Shown here: piece by piece, positions 23,050 through 34,863 of the stretch
Layout of the letters: every line of letters starts with the position of its first letter
Position numbering within the stretch: position 1 is the stretch's first letter
Assembly: GCA_003255065.1 (NCBI GenBank)
Contig: QAOA01001003.1
Span: forward strand, 354,260-418,259
From: Cercis canadensis
Lineage: Eukaryota > Streptophyta > Magnoliopsida > Fabales > Fabaceae
Length of the DNA: 64,000 nt
Direction: 5' to 3'
Notes under the pieces: model-generated
Seen by the model: the letters and a program-made list of their open reading frames with translations, nothing else
The model's database searches: none
Told to the model about the DNA's origin: nothing
Made by a program: the position numbers and the translations under genes

Positions 23050-24590
23050 TAAATACATATTGGCCCAAGGCCCAATATTTAATGGGCTATGATATGAGTC
23101 ATCCAAATACATCCAATTGATTTAAAACTAAAAAAAAATGGTTGTCAAACTACTTTGAGTAGAATTATAGCACTTTTTTTTGAACGGATTTTAGTGGAAT
23201 CTACGTCCTAAAATTAGTATCATTGTGAAAATTTTAAAAAATTGAGTTGCGCACTATGGGTTAGATTTTAAAACGGTTAACATGATTTGAATTTAATTGT
23301 TTCAAAGAAAATCATCATTCTGTATTTTTTTTTGTCACTTTTTATGTATTTCTTTGTTTATACATTTTATGGGAACTTAACTATTCTGACTTATACTAGA
23401 TGACTTATTTTTTGAGATCTTTGCAATAACATTAATTTCAACGCATGAATCAACAACCACTTAAAAAAAATTGGAATCAATATCATCTAGTATTAGAGGG
23501 TAATATAACGTTGTCATGTTTATTAAATTTCAGCCATTCATTTTTATAAAAGGCATATCTGGTAAATATTACCATATCACAAATTTTTCTTTTTTTTTTC
23601 TCTCATTTAATATTATCTTTAATTTATTTTATCTCTCCTCTCTAAAATCCATGGCCATCTTCAATTTCATAGTTATCTTCTAAAGTTAATTGTATATCAA
23701 TCCTTTAAATCGCATATCTATGTTGCAAAATGGATCCACTTAGTCAACTATTAAGTTTCTTTATAGGATTTTTAATTTCATGGATTATGAACACCTCATA
23801 ATCATTCCCTTCCTCATGCTACCCGCCATTGATGAACCACCGCAAGCAACAGAATGGCACTTCTACTTCGAACTAGAAGCTTTAATGTTAACTTGAAAAC
23901 TTTGGGCAACAAATTTTCATACCACTTATCTTGTTCACCCTTCTATCTCTAAGATCCAACATCTTCAATCACAAATTTGGGATTGTGGCTTGTCTTGAAT
24001 ATAATTTTCTTTATCAGCAAGGCTGCAAAGGGAACAAAAACAAAGGTAAAGAATCACAACTGTAATGATTTTGGGACTTTTGTGTTAAAGATGAAATTGT
24101 ATTAGATGACGAAGGACCACAACTCTTGACTGTTCTTTTAAAAGAAAATTAAATAAAGCTTATGTAATAGGGTTGGAAGAAGAAGAAAACAACTATGAGC
24201 AGGCTAATTGTGAATTTTGCCTCTATGTTGAAGAAATAGAGTGTGTAAAACTCCTAACAAAACTTCCAACTATGAAGGTGTTGTGTTATAATCTACACCA
24301 TAGATGTGTTTTGAATGAAAAGGGCTTAGATGCTCCTAAACATGATAATGTTATGTTATTGCCTAATAGGAGAGGATCCTAATCCAAAAAGTTGTACTTG
24401 ATAATCATTTCATGAATTTGGTTGAATAGAAGGAAAGCTCGTTGGCACTGTATTTCTAGCTTTTACAAGGCAACATAAGAGCTTGAATAGAAAGTGATTT
24501 CAAGGAAATATTATTCCACTTTGAAAAAGTAGGGAAAAGGGTTAATATTGTAGTTGAAGGTGAGTTTTAGCCAACTTAATTTACTCTTTG
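23050..24590. other. Intergenic DNA upstream of CTC1
   Basis: The first part is the CTC1 5' flank. A 69-codon open frame at 24173-24382 (acidic start, then CEFCLYVEE) is not recognised and lacks supporting context. No transposon borders seen. Confidence 0.5.
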
Positions 24591-24593
24591 TTT

Positions 24594-24880
24594 GCTACAT
24601 TACCATCTTCTCTCTAGTACCTTGATTATTGTACTTGATGATGCCTGTGTTGAGCTTGAGGTCGAGCAGTGTGTTTGAGGTCGGGTATGGGATAGAAACT
24701 CGAGCTGCACAGTTAACAGAAATGAGCTAAGAGGCCAGGTGCTACATTACAATCTTCTCTCTAGTACCTTGATTATTGTACTTGACGATGCCTATGTTGA
24801 GCTTGAGGTCGCGGGTATGGGGTAGAAACTCGAGCTGCACAGTTAATAGAAATGAGCTAAGGGGTTGGGTTAAGATGCTC
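24594..24880. repeat. 147-bp tandem duplication (GCTACATTAC...GAGGTCG...GAGCTAAG)
   Basis: GCTACATTACCATCTTCTCT at 24594 recurs at 24741 with one change, and the following roughly 140 bases (TTGATTATTGTACTTGA, GTTGAGCTTGAGGTCG, ACTCGAGCTGCACAGTTAA) are repeated with a small deletion in the second copy. It lies at the margin of the gypsy-type region and may be part of its LTR. Confidence 0.8.
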
Positions 24881-24959
24881 AGACTCCGAAGTTCAAGTTA
24901 GATCAATCCGAGCTAAAAAAGGGAATAAATGAATGAGAGTCAAAAGTCTTTATACCTAT

Positions 24960-27330
24960 CATGGAGGATTATTTATAGGGGAAAGCTAAGGGACATAATG
25001 GTAAATTGTTGAATAGGGCTTTAGTGATATGGGCTATTGGGATTAGGCCTTAAGTCACATTGGGCCTGAGCCAAGGATATCTACATTTCCCACCCCTTAT
25101 AGCTCAGAGCTTGTTGTGATCAAGTTTATAAGATTGAGGTGGGGCAACGTTCTTCATTTAGTGTGCTCTGGCGCATTATAAAGTGAATTGCCACATGGCA
25201 CTGCGTGCGTGGGCATCTAGATGGTTGTCATAATGATAGCCACCATTTTGTGCTTTTCAAGGCAAAAAAAGCTGAGGGGATGAGACGTTTAGGCTTCTCG
25301 AGCTAAAAAGTGGCAAATTCTCGTTCGTCGGATGCAATTGCCTCGGACCATTAGATCTATTTTGTCTTTTCCATAAATAGGAGGTTGTGTGACTTCATTT
25401 TACTTTTTTTCAAAATCTTCAGAGATTGGTGCTTAGGTCAATACGAGCTTGGTTGAGGTCTTTCTTTGGAGTTGGTTTGTGCATTTGCTCGTGTTCATGG
25501 TTTTCCTGCTCGACTATTTTCGTTCAAGTATTGCTTTTGGGATTGGTTATGGTCGGGTAAAAAGGGGTTTGGAGGAATTTAGGTCTTGGGCTTTAGCTCG
25601 AGGTGATCGAACTTCTATGGTTTCCCCTACAGATAGAGATGAGTTCATCCTTCGAGAATGATGATTCTAGTCAATCCTCAAGTCAGTCTACTGAGTCAAG
25701 GGATAAGGTTTCAATGGCGAGCACTTCCTTCCTTTTGTTTGTACATGAGAGCGTGAGGTCGGTTCCTTCAACAATCCGATCTAGTTATATTAAGCAGAGG
25801 AAGGGTAATTATGAGAGCATTAATTGGGATTATCACAAATTTGATCTTCAAGCTTGTCCTCGGAGCTCGCCTGTATGTGAGGATTGCCCAAATAATGATT
25901 TTTTTTTTTTACTTTTAGTATTGCTTATATAGAGATGGCTGAGGCTGAGCTCCCTCTCATAGATTTTGAGATGGATTTCTTCCGAGTTATAAACGCCGCA
26001 CCCACACAACTTCATAGCAATTTATGGGGTTTTCTCCCAGCTTTTCAAGTTATGTGTAGTTTATTAAGAGTGGATGCTCGGGTTGATATATTTTTTACTT
26101 ATTTACTTTGAAATATGTGAGGGAGTCCAAGCAGGAGTTTATGTACATAGCTGATCGACATCGGTTATCCTTGATGAAGCTCGTTGAGGAATCGGCAAAA
26201 GGGTGGAAGGACCAATTTTTCTGAGTAATCGTATCGATTTGGGATGGAGTGTCCAGGCCGAAAAAGCTTTCTTCTTGCACGAGAATGGGAGTCCTCATTT
26301 TCCCCTGCGATGGAACTAGTATATTAACAAGATGCGAGCTCGGGCATTGGGCGAGTATGACAAGTAAGCTCATCGTATCATAGGGATTATTTTCGAGTAA
26401 TCGTACTGGTCTGGGTTAATCAGGCTGAAAGCTAAAGATTTGATTAGTCGGTATTTATTATTTTCTTTTTGTAAGATTTTACCAAGGTTACTAACTGATC
26501 TCATTTTGTTTTGCATAGGAAAAGATCACAAGAGAAGAAATGGTTTGTCTTTCAAAATTGGCTAAGATCGTAGCTCAAAAGGGGAGTGAGCCATCCATAG
26601 GCACTGTTGTTGAGCCTATTAGGATCATTCCTGCGGAGAAACGCTAATTTGAAGCTCGTGCTGAAGCTCTCTCTACCACTTCCAGAGGGAAAGAGAAAAT
26701 GAGTTCAAAGAGAGAGAAAATTTCTTCGAGCTCCCATTTACCTAGGTCAGAACTCTCCTTGAGTTGTACCTGCAGTGACCCTAACTCGGAGGTTAGGTAC
26801 TTTAAACTCTTTTCTGCTCTTGTGGTGAGGGATGAGGGGAATCACTCTAGTGTCTCTTTTTGGAACGCACAGTTCCTGATCAACTAACGGCTAGACTCGG
26901 TGATCTCCCCTGTGGATAAGGAAAAGGTTTCTGGCACCTCAACCTCCCTGCTGACCAAGTACATGGTGTCCAACATAGCTCGGAGCATGGTGGTGATCCG
27001 AGAAGTGCAAGACTAGCATTGAAAATGGAGCAGGTTGCAAAAAAGCTTCAAGAGGATAAGGAGTATGCCCGAGCTCAAAAGGAGTCTGCTAATGATGCTT
27101 TCAGTAGAGCTCGGGCTGAGATCAAAGAGCTCAGGGGTCGAGCAGAGAGGTTGGAAGACCAATTGGTGTGCGAGAGGGAAAGCCCACAAGTGACTATCCG
27201 AGATGGCCAACTAGTGGAGGTGGATGAGGAAGACAAAGAGGACAACCCCGAGCTCTGGGTTAAAGAGTTCGGCTATGATGTGGATTCTTCTTCTGATGGT
27301 GAGGGCGATGAGGTTTGCTGAGCTAGTGGT
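24960..27330 (+). pseudogene. Gypsy-type gag-like region (plant putative gypsy-type transposon domain), decayed
   Basis: Scattered plus-strand frames read like the gag-like protein of plant LARD/gypsy-type elements. These are a Ser-rich start near 25620 (SSSQSTESRDKVSM), then YESINWDYHKF, then IADRHRLSLMKLVEESAKGW around 26150, then after frame changes ENGSPHFPLRWN, and a coiled-coil acidic tail at 27019-27321 (ARAEIKELRGRAERLEDQL, ending in an Asp/Glu-rich segment). Stops and frameshifts occur throughout, so it is non-functional. No protease or reverse transcriptase is present, consistent with a non-autonomous derivative. The domain assignment is by style and is moderate. Confidence 0.45.
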
Positions 27331-27489
27331 GGTACTGAGGAGTAACTTTGTGGTTTTGTAATTTGTAATTTACTTTTCCTTCTTGTACTCGGTACTTTTA
27401 ATGGATGATATTTTTGCTTCTATCTTGGTTGTTTTGCTTTTGATCTACACCTTTTAGTTTAGTTTTTTCAATTTGGTCAACTATAACTT

Positions 27490-27830
27490 AAGGCTTTAGC
27501 TCCGTTAGAAGTAACTTGAAATGTAACCAAAGACTTTAATTTGGTTATGTGGATTTGGGGATCTAATCAAATATTTTAGCTCAGTATTGGAATTTAACTT
27601 GGAGATGTAACCAAACACTTTAGCTCGGTTAGTTGAATTTAATTTTAAAATATAACCAGAGACTTTAGCTCGATTATTTGAATTTAACTTTGAACATAAT
27701 CAGAGACTTTAGCTCGGTATTGGAATTTAACTTTGAATATATCTAGAGACTTTAGCTCAGTTATTTGAATTTAACTTTGAAATATAACTAGAGACTTCAG
27801 CTTGATTGTTTGAATTTTGTTTAGCTATTG
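27490..27830. repeat. Tandem repeat, about 45-bp unit (GACTTTAGCTCGGTT...)
   Basis: About eight diverged copies of (A)GACTTTAGCTCGGTTATTTG followed by AATTTAACTTTGAAATATAAC start near 27491, 27531, 27571, 27616, 27661, 27705, 27748 and 27792. It follows the gag-like acidic tail and precedes a second tandem array. Confidence 0.85.
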
Positions 27831-27838
27831 ATTCGAAA

Positions 27839-28300
27839 GACATTGGTTCTTTTGGGGGTATTGTCCCTTGATTTAGTTTGGTATTTACCAGCTTGAAGGA
27901 CATTGGTCCTTTTGAGGGCATTACCCCTTGATTCAGCTCAATTTTTTACTGACTTGATAGACATTGGTCCTTTTGAGGGCATTGGCCCTTGATTCAGCTT
28001 AGTTTTTTACCTGTCTGATGGACATTGGTCCTTTGAGGGCATTGGCCCTTGATTTAGCTTAGTTTTTTACCGGCTTGAATGACATTGGTCCTTTGAGGCC
28101 ATTGACCCTTGATTCAGCTTAATTTTTACAATCTTGAAGGATATTGGTCCTTTTGAGGGCATTAGCCCTTGATTCAACTTGGTATTTATTAGCTTAAAGG
28201 ACATTGGTCCTTTTGAAGGCATTGGCTCTTGATTCAACTCGGTTTTCTACCGACTTGAAGGACATTGGTCCTTTGAGGGCATTGGCCCTTGATGGTTCCA
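27839..28300. repeat. Tandem repeat, about 60-bp unit (GACATTGGTCCTTTTGAGGG)
   Basis: Eight copies of GACATTGGTCCTTTTGAGGG + CATTGGCCCTTGATTCAGCT + (C/T)GGTTTTTTACCGACTTGAAG at about 60-base spacing (27839, 27898, 27960, 28020, 28081, 28140, 28200, 28260). Each unit contains a small inverted pair, GGTCCTTTTGAGGGCATTGGCC. No coding frame is maintained across units. Confidence 0.9.
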
Positions 28301-28309
28301 ATCATTAGT

Positions 28310-28490
28310 CTTGAGTTTCAAAATTTGCTTCAGTAGGATTCATAGATTCTGAGGTTTGTTACATTCTAGGTCCTAGGGACTTGGTTTTCTTCCATGGTTA
28401 CAAGTTTGTAAGCTCCATTTCCCAGTATTTCTTGAACTCGGTATGGGCCCTCCCAATTTGGTGCTAGCTTCCTTTCATTCTAGGTCCCCT
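28310..28490. other. Gypsy-type 3' flank
   Basis: Sequence such as GGTATGGGCCCTCCCAATTT and GGTGCTAGCTTCC is of a kind found near the 3' end of plant gypsy-type elements. It ends where the copia LTR begins at 28491. Confidence 0.35.
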
Positions 28491-29329
28491 TGTTGGAATT
28501 CTCTTGAAGGTTTGCGGATATACTCCTACAAGGGGTGAATAGAAGTTTTCAAAATTTAAAAAGTAAATCAGTTCTCAAACACAGATTTGTTCAAAATTCA
28601 GTTCATCTTAAGAACTAGTTCTTGAACATAAGAACTAGTTCTTTGATAGAATTGAAGAGAAAATCAGAACTGGCTAAATCAAATGAGAGCAGGATAACAA
28701 CAACTCAGAATATCATACTCAAGCAATAGATGCACATATAAAACTCATAAATGCAAATAACTTAGAATTAAATAGATGAAAGAAGAAAAGAGATTAACAA
28801 GAGATTTTTATAGTGATTCGGCTAACATTGCTTACATTCATTTCTTCCAAATGTTTGGGGTCCTACTTTAATTTGAGTTTAGTTGTCCAAGCTTTACATC
28901 CATGCACAACAAGAAAATTACCATTTTCTCACAGAAAAATCCGTGAGAAACGCATTTTTAACGGAATTTGGAGTGCGAGAAAAACTTATGTGACAAAAGC
29001 CTTTTCTCACAGACAAATTGATCCGTGAGAAATTTCTCACGAAGTTTCTCACAGATAAATATTTGTTCCGTGTGAGAATATCTCACTTGAAAGTCATTGA
29101 TTTTCTCACAGACAGTTAACCGTGAGAAAATCTATGAGAAAATCCTTTCTAAATTATTTTTTTTATTTGTGGATTTTTTTCTCAAATAACTAGTTATTTT
29201 TTCTAAACATTTAATCAAATTAATAAATAAAATTAAATGAAATATAACTAAATTTTATTAATAAAAAATGTTATACAATAAAAAAAAATACAACATAAGT
29301 CAGCTGAGCACTAGTCCTCATCATCTGTC

Positions 29330-30887
29330 CTTCAATCGTTAGCTATGTCATTCTCAGCGGCAGGCTGTAGGGTCGAACCAGATCTTGGATGTTGCTGCTG
29401 CTAGTATAACTATCCTAGTATAGAGGCCAGTGGCTCGGGTGAAATGTCGTTCGCATCCAGTGCCTAGGCCACTGGGCGGAGGCGAGCCGTATCTTGCTGC
29501 AAGCTCGCCATCTGGGATAAGACTTCAGACAAGATCGGATCCAGCTACTGGGAGGGTTGGGTAGGCTGTGAGTTAGTGGAGTCCAAAACTCCAGCCTTGG
29601 AGCCCATGCTGTAAACCCGGCCCTTCTTATTCTTCTCGCCGATGACATTAAGCCATAGCCCGGTGTTGTCGACAGAAGAAAAAGAAGACCCGGCTAGGCT
29701 CTCGGACCGATGTCTCTCAAACTCAGTCTGCATAAATAACACCATTAGGTTAGTATTAGAATTAATACATGTAATTACTCACATAAATACTTAAGGATGA
29801 ATTTAATACTTACATAGGTAGACTCTGCCCGTTGATGTACCCAACCTTTACTAGAGAAGTGTTGGAGGTGACGAAAAACCTCCGGAGCATTGGGCTCTCT
29901 GCCCAACTCCTTCGTCTACAAAAAACATAAAATGTTAGTAAACATAAATTGACATATAGCAAAAAAGTAATGTTATTAAATAAAAACTTACCAGCCTTTG
30001 TTTGTGCTTGGAGACAATGATAGAGCCACCTCTGTGGAATGTCTGCCCCTAATCTAAGGAATGGTTCTTCTTGTTCCTCTCAGAGATGACCATATACTCC
30101 TAAGAGGCCCATACTGCTCTGAGGGACTCAAGTACTACATCAGACAACCAATTGCCCTTGCTCTTCCCGATCTTGATGTCTCAAAAAGTGACGCGAAAGT
30201 TGTCTAAGCACTTAGAGAGTTAGACCTTACGAATCTGGCTTTAGTACTGGGGCTCCCAGACACATCTCTGCAATAGAAAACAGAATGTCAAATTTAGTAA
30301 ACATGTATACTAAATATTTTAGTAAATAAAATAAAATTAATTATTTCTTACCTTAAGCTCTGTCCACCAGAGTTCCTTCATCTTATCAGAAACTGAGGTA
30401 AAGTCTGGTCAAGGCTACTCGTACTTCGACTTGTAGACAGTTGAAAGTATGTTCATGGGCTCCTTGGAAGGGGAAAAGCTATAAAAAAAAAAAAAAATTG
30501 ATTGTTCATTAATAGAAATAACTAATAGTAAAGTAATAAAAAAAATTTAAAATAAGTATTAGAATTAACTTACTCCCTCTTCTCCTGTGGCACAATAAAT
30601 AGCCGACCATTAGACAGTCGGGAGCCTGGTCGTGGTTGTGGAGAGTCTAAAATGGACAGACTCGCATGAGACAACCCCACGATGGTAGATGATGCTGAGC
30701 CTGGGGTCGTGGCTCCTGAGCACCCCTCTCCCGTCATAGTTGGTGATGAGGTGCATGCCAACCCTATGGTCGGCATGAACATAGACAAGGCCGGCTAAGT
30801 TTGAGAAGGCCGAGCAACATCCTTGCCTCTGTCCCTCCTAGATGGCGGCCCAACTGTGGGAGATAACTGTCTCGGGTGGTCTGACAT
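29330..30887 (-). pseudogene. Ptta/En/Spm family (TNPA-like) transposase, decayed five-exon gene
   Basis: The minus strand carries exon-like blocks with good splice signals at 30574-30887, 30352-30478, 29992-30267, 29814-29915 and about 29330-29727. Their products match the plant Ptta/En/Spm transposase domain: a WW-containing block KMKELWWTELK in exon 2, then NWLSDVVLESLRAVWA, then HRGGSIIVSKHKQRL, then TKELGREPNAPEVFRHLQHF, then TEFERHRSESLAG. Such proteins bind the subterminal repeats of CACTA elements. In-frame stops occur in exons 1, 2, 3 and 5, so it is dead. It lies entirely inside the CACTA element at 28905-32590, in the same orientation as the element. Confidence 0.75.
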
Positions 30888-30950
30888 CTATCGTACAATT
30901 TAAATAAAACCAATGAAAATGTTAGAACAATAAAAGAAGTCTTAAAGTGA

Positions 30951-31280
30951 ACCCCAACCCCCAAATCCTAACCCCTTTAACCCCAAACTCTTAAATCTCT
31001 ATCCCTTAAACCATAACCTTAGCCCCTAAACCTAAACGTTAAACCCCATAAATCCTAAACCCTAAACCTTAACCCTAACTTGAAACCCTAACCTTAGACC
31101 CCCTAAACCTTAAAATTAAATTTTAAACCTTAACCCTAACCCTTGACCCCTTAAATTCTAAACCTTAACCCTAGACCCCATAAACCCTAAATCCTTTTTC
31201 TAAACCCTAAATTATCATAACCCAAACTTCAAATTCTAACTCTAAACATTAAATTCCTAAGCCCTTAAACCTTAAACCAA
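30951..31280. repeat. Degenerate telomere-like repeat block (CCCTAAA-type) inside the CACTA element
   Basis: About 330 bases are made of variants of CCCTAAA/CCTTAAA/CCCTAAC, with at least five exact CCCTAAA units (for example in AAACCCTAAACCTTAACCCT). CCCTAAA is the plant telomere repeat complement. The block lies just upstream of the transposase ATG at 30887 on the element's coding strand, so it occupies the promoter side of that gene. Confidence 0.8.
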
Positions 31281-33326
31281 AAATTTGGCAGAGTCTCCCT
31301 TAAAACTTGAACAGTCCAAGAATTAAAAATTCCACACAATTACACATGAACTCAATCACAACAAAACCATTCATTCCATAACTTAAAATTAACTACAAGT
31401 ATAAGTAAAAATTACATAACAATAGGCATGATTCCCAAACTATGATGAAATAAATTAAACAAAATGGTGTTGGCATGTGATGTGTAAGAGTAACATTTAT
31501 CTTTTGTTTCCTAATTAAATAAATCAATAAGCCATATGCCAATATATTACATATTTATATTATAGTATAGCAATTTACTAGAATCAACAAAGGTAATGCA
31601 AACGAGTGCAATCAAACGTAGCAAGCCAAGCCAAGCCCAAACTTCCATTTTCTAACATAAGCATAGTTTAAGATTTTCAACTTGGCTAGATTAATAACAC
31701 ATGTCAAGCTTCAACAACCTCTTCTAAAAGACAAGCCAAGCTCAAGCTTTAAGCAGTTCACTTGGCTTGGCTGGATGTAGTGATTTTAGTTGAGCGTACA
31801 AAATGCTATTCATAAGTATAAGCTCTAAAAGTAGAGAAATTTCTAATATCAGATGCATCACAGCAATCGGTTAACACGCTAAAATTATTACAAAACAAAT
31901 TGATCTTATGGTAATCTCGGGTTGTTTAAATTATTGCAAGAATTAAGCATGCATAAGAAATTTGAACGATTTGCATCTCTAATAGCATTAGAGTTCTGTA
32001 AAAGATATTATCTGTAAAAGGCTTAAATTATAGAAAAACTCGGATATTGGAACTTATCTCAAAGAGCAAGTAATCAAAAAAGTTAACTGGTAAGCTGGAA
32101 GATGATGTCCTGCACCGCAAAACCCAACTTCAGGGAGGAAAAATGGCCGAAAAACGCTTACGGAGAAAAAGAGAAGCTTGGAGAGAAGAAATGGAGTCTT
32201 TCTGAAAATGGAGGTTATGGCAGCGGGAGGAAGAAGAAATGCAGGTTTTCTCACGGAATTTGTCCGTGAGAAAGAACCCTAGAATTCAAATTTTATGTGA
32301 AATGGTGCGCTTCATTTTTGTCACGAAATTTCTCACGGACTTTTTTACGGAAATCAAAGTCCGTGAGAAACCTCAAATTTTCTCATGGGAAAGGTCCGTG
32401 AGAAAACTAAAACATTTATGGAGATGGTTGGGGCTTCATTTCTCACGGAATTTATCACAGAGTTATTTTTCGGTGAGAAAATATCAACAATAATATTATA
32501 TGAGAAAATTTGTGAGAAAAGCAAGGTTTTTCTCATAGACTTATTGTCTATGAGAAGTTTCCATGAGTAAAAACCAATTTTCTTGTAGTGATGGTTTTTC
32601 TTCAAGCTAACTAAGAACTTTCCCTTTCTAGCACAACTACTAAAAGTCACTCACACACAAAGATTTCTCCCATAGAAATCTGGATACAAAATCCTATTTC
32701 TCATAGATAAAGCCCCATTAAGAAAACTCTCTCAACAGGGAAGAATTTGAAGCTCTTGTACATGATGAAGAAGAAGAAGAGAGAAAATAGTAAAGTATAA
32801 GCTCTTAGAATTCTCATTCTTCTTTGTCTCTCCTTCTTCTTACTTTACTGAAGCCTTGGGTCTATATTTGTAAAAGGCAAGTTGAATCCATGTGAAGGAC
32901 CATTGGGTAATTGCCTATGCCAAGGACAACTATCACACCAAGCACCAAGCAAAACCCACTCACATATCCCTTTGTCTTTTTGTGAAAAATATCTCTTACT
33001 TTTTCCCTTAAAAAGTAGATCTAGCAACGGCACTCGCAAGAGGAAATTTCTTCCTCTTGTTGAGGTAATTTCCTGATGTGACTAGAGAAATTTCAAATCT
33101 TCTAGGGTCTTCAATAGATTTTGTCCATTTCAGCAATATTGGATATTCAACTTCTGGAAGAACAAGTCCTCTTTTGCCAAACTAGTTCTTTGTTGAAGAT
33201 AGAACTAGTTTCTAAGACTTCTTACTAACTTGTTCTAAATAAACACTTATGCACATGACACAAAGTTAGTAACAATAGAATCATTTGTTATCATCAAAAC
33301 TAGATTAGAGAATTGTGGGGCCAACA

Positions 33327-33717
33327 ATCTCCCCCTTTTTGATGATGACAAATGCCTAATGGAAATCTCCCCCTAAAAATATGCATACTCTAGAACTAGT
33401 TTCAGAACTAGTTCTGAAAGTAGTTTTCAAAAGAATTTTAAGAAGAAGCAAGGATTTTCCATCGGAGATGATTCAAACAGATATAAGAATAATTCAAGTA
33501 GAGTATCTCATATTTCTCCGTCTTTGTCATTGTCAAAACAAGGGAGAAGAATAACATCAACTAGAAAATAAACTATTCCATAATTCAAATAAGATATCAA
33601 CTAGCAGAACCGGATTATCAGAATAAATAAAACCAAAATAGATACCATTATAAATTCAAGGGATTCTCCATGAACAAAATTCAAGCAAATTATGAACAAA
33701 TGCATAATGCATGATAT
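33327..33717 (-). mobile_element. SIRE-like copia internal 3' remnant with polypurine tract
   Basis: Begins with the polypurine tract (minus AAAAAGGGGGAGAT) and continues with CCCCCTAAAAATATGC and TCTCCGTCTTTGTCATTGTC-type sequence found in the 3' non-coding interior of these copia elements. It is cut off at 33718 by another LTR. Confidence 0.6.
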
Positions 33718-34863
33718 TGATGAGCTGCCTAGGCTAATCAAATTAGTAAATTTATATCCGGTTCACCAAAGCTACTTGTAGTATAAGGTAACACCAAGTC
33801 GAACTATTGGACCATTTTAATTAGGGAATCAAATTAGGAAGTTTAATTAACAGGGGGTTTGATTTGCAGAAGCAATCTACAAAAAGTAATCAACAGAAAG
33901 TAATTGACATAAAATAATTGACAGAAAGTAATCGACATAAATCAAATTAAGAAGCCTCAATAAGATGCAAAGATCATCTACTGGTTAAGCAACCAGAATT
34001 TGGATCAACTAAGACTAAACGAATTAAGCACTCATTCAAATCCAATTTTACCTAAGCCCAGAATCCAGCCAAGGTAAATAATCCTTCCAAAAAGCTTTAA
34101 AACATTATTTACTCTTTCCAATCCTCTTTTTAACATATGAACAATCATCCAACCAAATTAAGCATTCAAGCAGAATTTAATCCAAAAGGAAAGGGAAGAA
34201 ACTTGATTAACAATGGAATTTAAACAGTTAAAGCATAATCTCAGAATTAATAATCAATAGAGTAAAAACCTAGATTGACTTGAGTAATTAGCCCTCCATG
34301 AACAAGAGAGACAAAACTTACAGAGAAACTAGAGAGAAAGTAAAAACTGCCTAGAATAGAATGTATGACCTCGGCTGCCTCTTGCTCCACTTAAAACTGT
34401 CAAAATTACATGCACACCGAGATTACCCCTAGGTTGGAAATAATCTCCTATGCCTTAGCTTTAATTTGGCACCATTTTAGGCTTAATTGGGCCTGGGATG
34501 AGGAAGTTAAGCCTAAATCTCTTCACAAAGGTCCAGGCCCGGTTACAGGATCTCAGTTCTAAATTCCGGGTTAAATTTGACCCACTGAACGTCCGAATTG
34601 GCCTTGGAAGTCTGAATGAAAGTTGTAGATAATTTTCTTAGATTTCCTACAAGGTAATATTCACAACTTTTAGACATGCAGAACTAAAGATATACCCAAA
34701 ATACAGAAGCAGTATCAAAAACCTAATAATGCTAAAGAAAACAATTAAGCCCAATATGAACCCAAACTTATGAAATAAGGTCAAGCCCACTCAATTAAGC
34801 ATTAAAAGAGATTTAAGAAGCTAGAAATGAGGGATAATTACTACATACAAAGTGTGATTATCA
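33718..34863 (-). mobile_element. Athila-like 3' LTR (about 1146 bp), element B1
   Basis: Begins TGATGAGCTGCCTAGG and ends GTGATTATCA, followed by AATTCCTCCACACTTAG, whose complement is a G-rich polypurine tract. It is homologous to the LTRs at 40018-40797 and 44294-45720 but shorter and clearly diverged. The polypurine tract to its right shows it is the 3' LTR of a minus-strand element. Confidence 0.75.

Larger units (their letters stand above)
28905..32590 (-). mobile_element. CACTA transposon, 3686 bp, target duplication ATG
   Basis: The left end reads CACAACAAGAAAATTACC (one change from CACTACAAGAAAA), the right end AATTTTCTTGTAGTG, and both are flanked by the 3-bp duplication ATG (28902-28904, 32591-32593). 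Both subterminal regions (28925-29140, 32230-32570) are dense in TTTCTCACGGA / TCCGTGAGAAA copies in both orientations, the arrangement expected for TNPA-type binding sites. Inside is a decayed Ptta/En/Spm-type transposase gene on the minus strand but no TNP2 catalytic transposase, so the copy is non-autonomous. It sits in a copia LTR and is therefore younger than that LTR. Confidence 0.92.
28491..33326 (-). mobile_element. SIRE-like Ty1/copia LTR (about 1147 bp), split by a CACTA insertion
   Basis: Ends are TGTTGG at 28491 and CCAACA at 33326. Immediately outside the right end, 33327-33345 reads on the minus strand ATCATC...AAAAAGGGGGAGAT, the polypurine tract typical of SIRE/Maximus-type copia elements. 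So this is the 3' LTR of a minus-strand element whose interior lies to the right. Removing the 3686-bp CACTA element and one ATG duplicate leaves about 1147 bp. Internal words such as TACTCCTACAAGGGGTGAAT and repeated AAGAACTAGTTCTT palindromes fit this family. Because the polypurine tract, not a target duplication, adjoins it, this is not a solo LTR. Confidence 0.75.

Noticed and set aside
24173..24382. 69-codon open frame with CEFCLYVEE
   Set aside because: Short, unrecognised, no splice or promoter support; left as intergenic.
27490..28300. CRISPR-like array
   Set aside because: Units are contiguous diverged tandem repeats without unique spacers, in a plant nuclear context.
30951..31280. 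A functional link between the telomere-like block and the nearby telomere gene CTC1
   Set aside because: The block is inside a separate CACTA transposon 8 kb away; co-occurrence is most simply chance.
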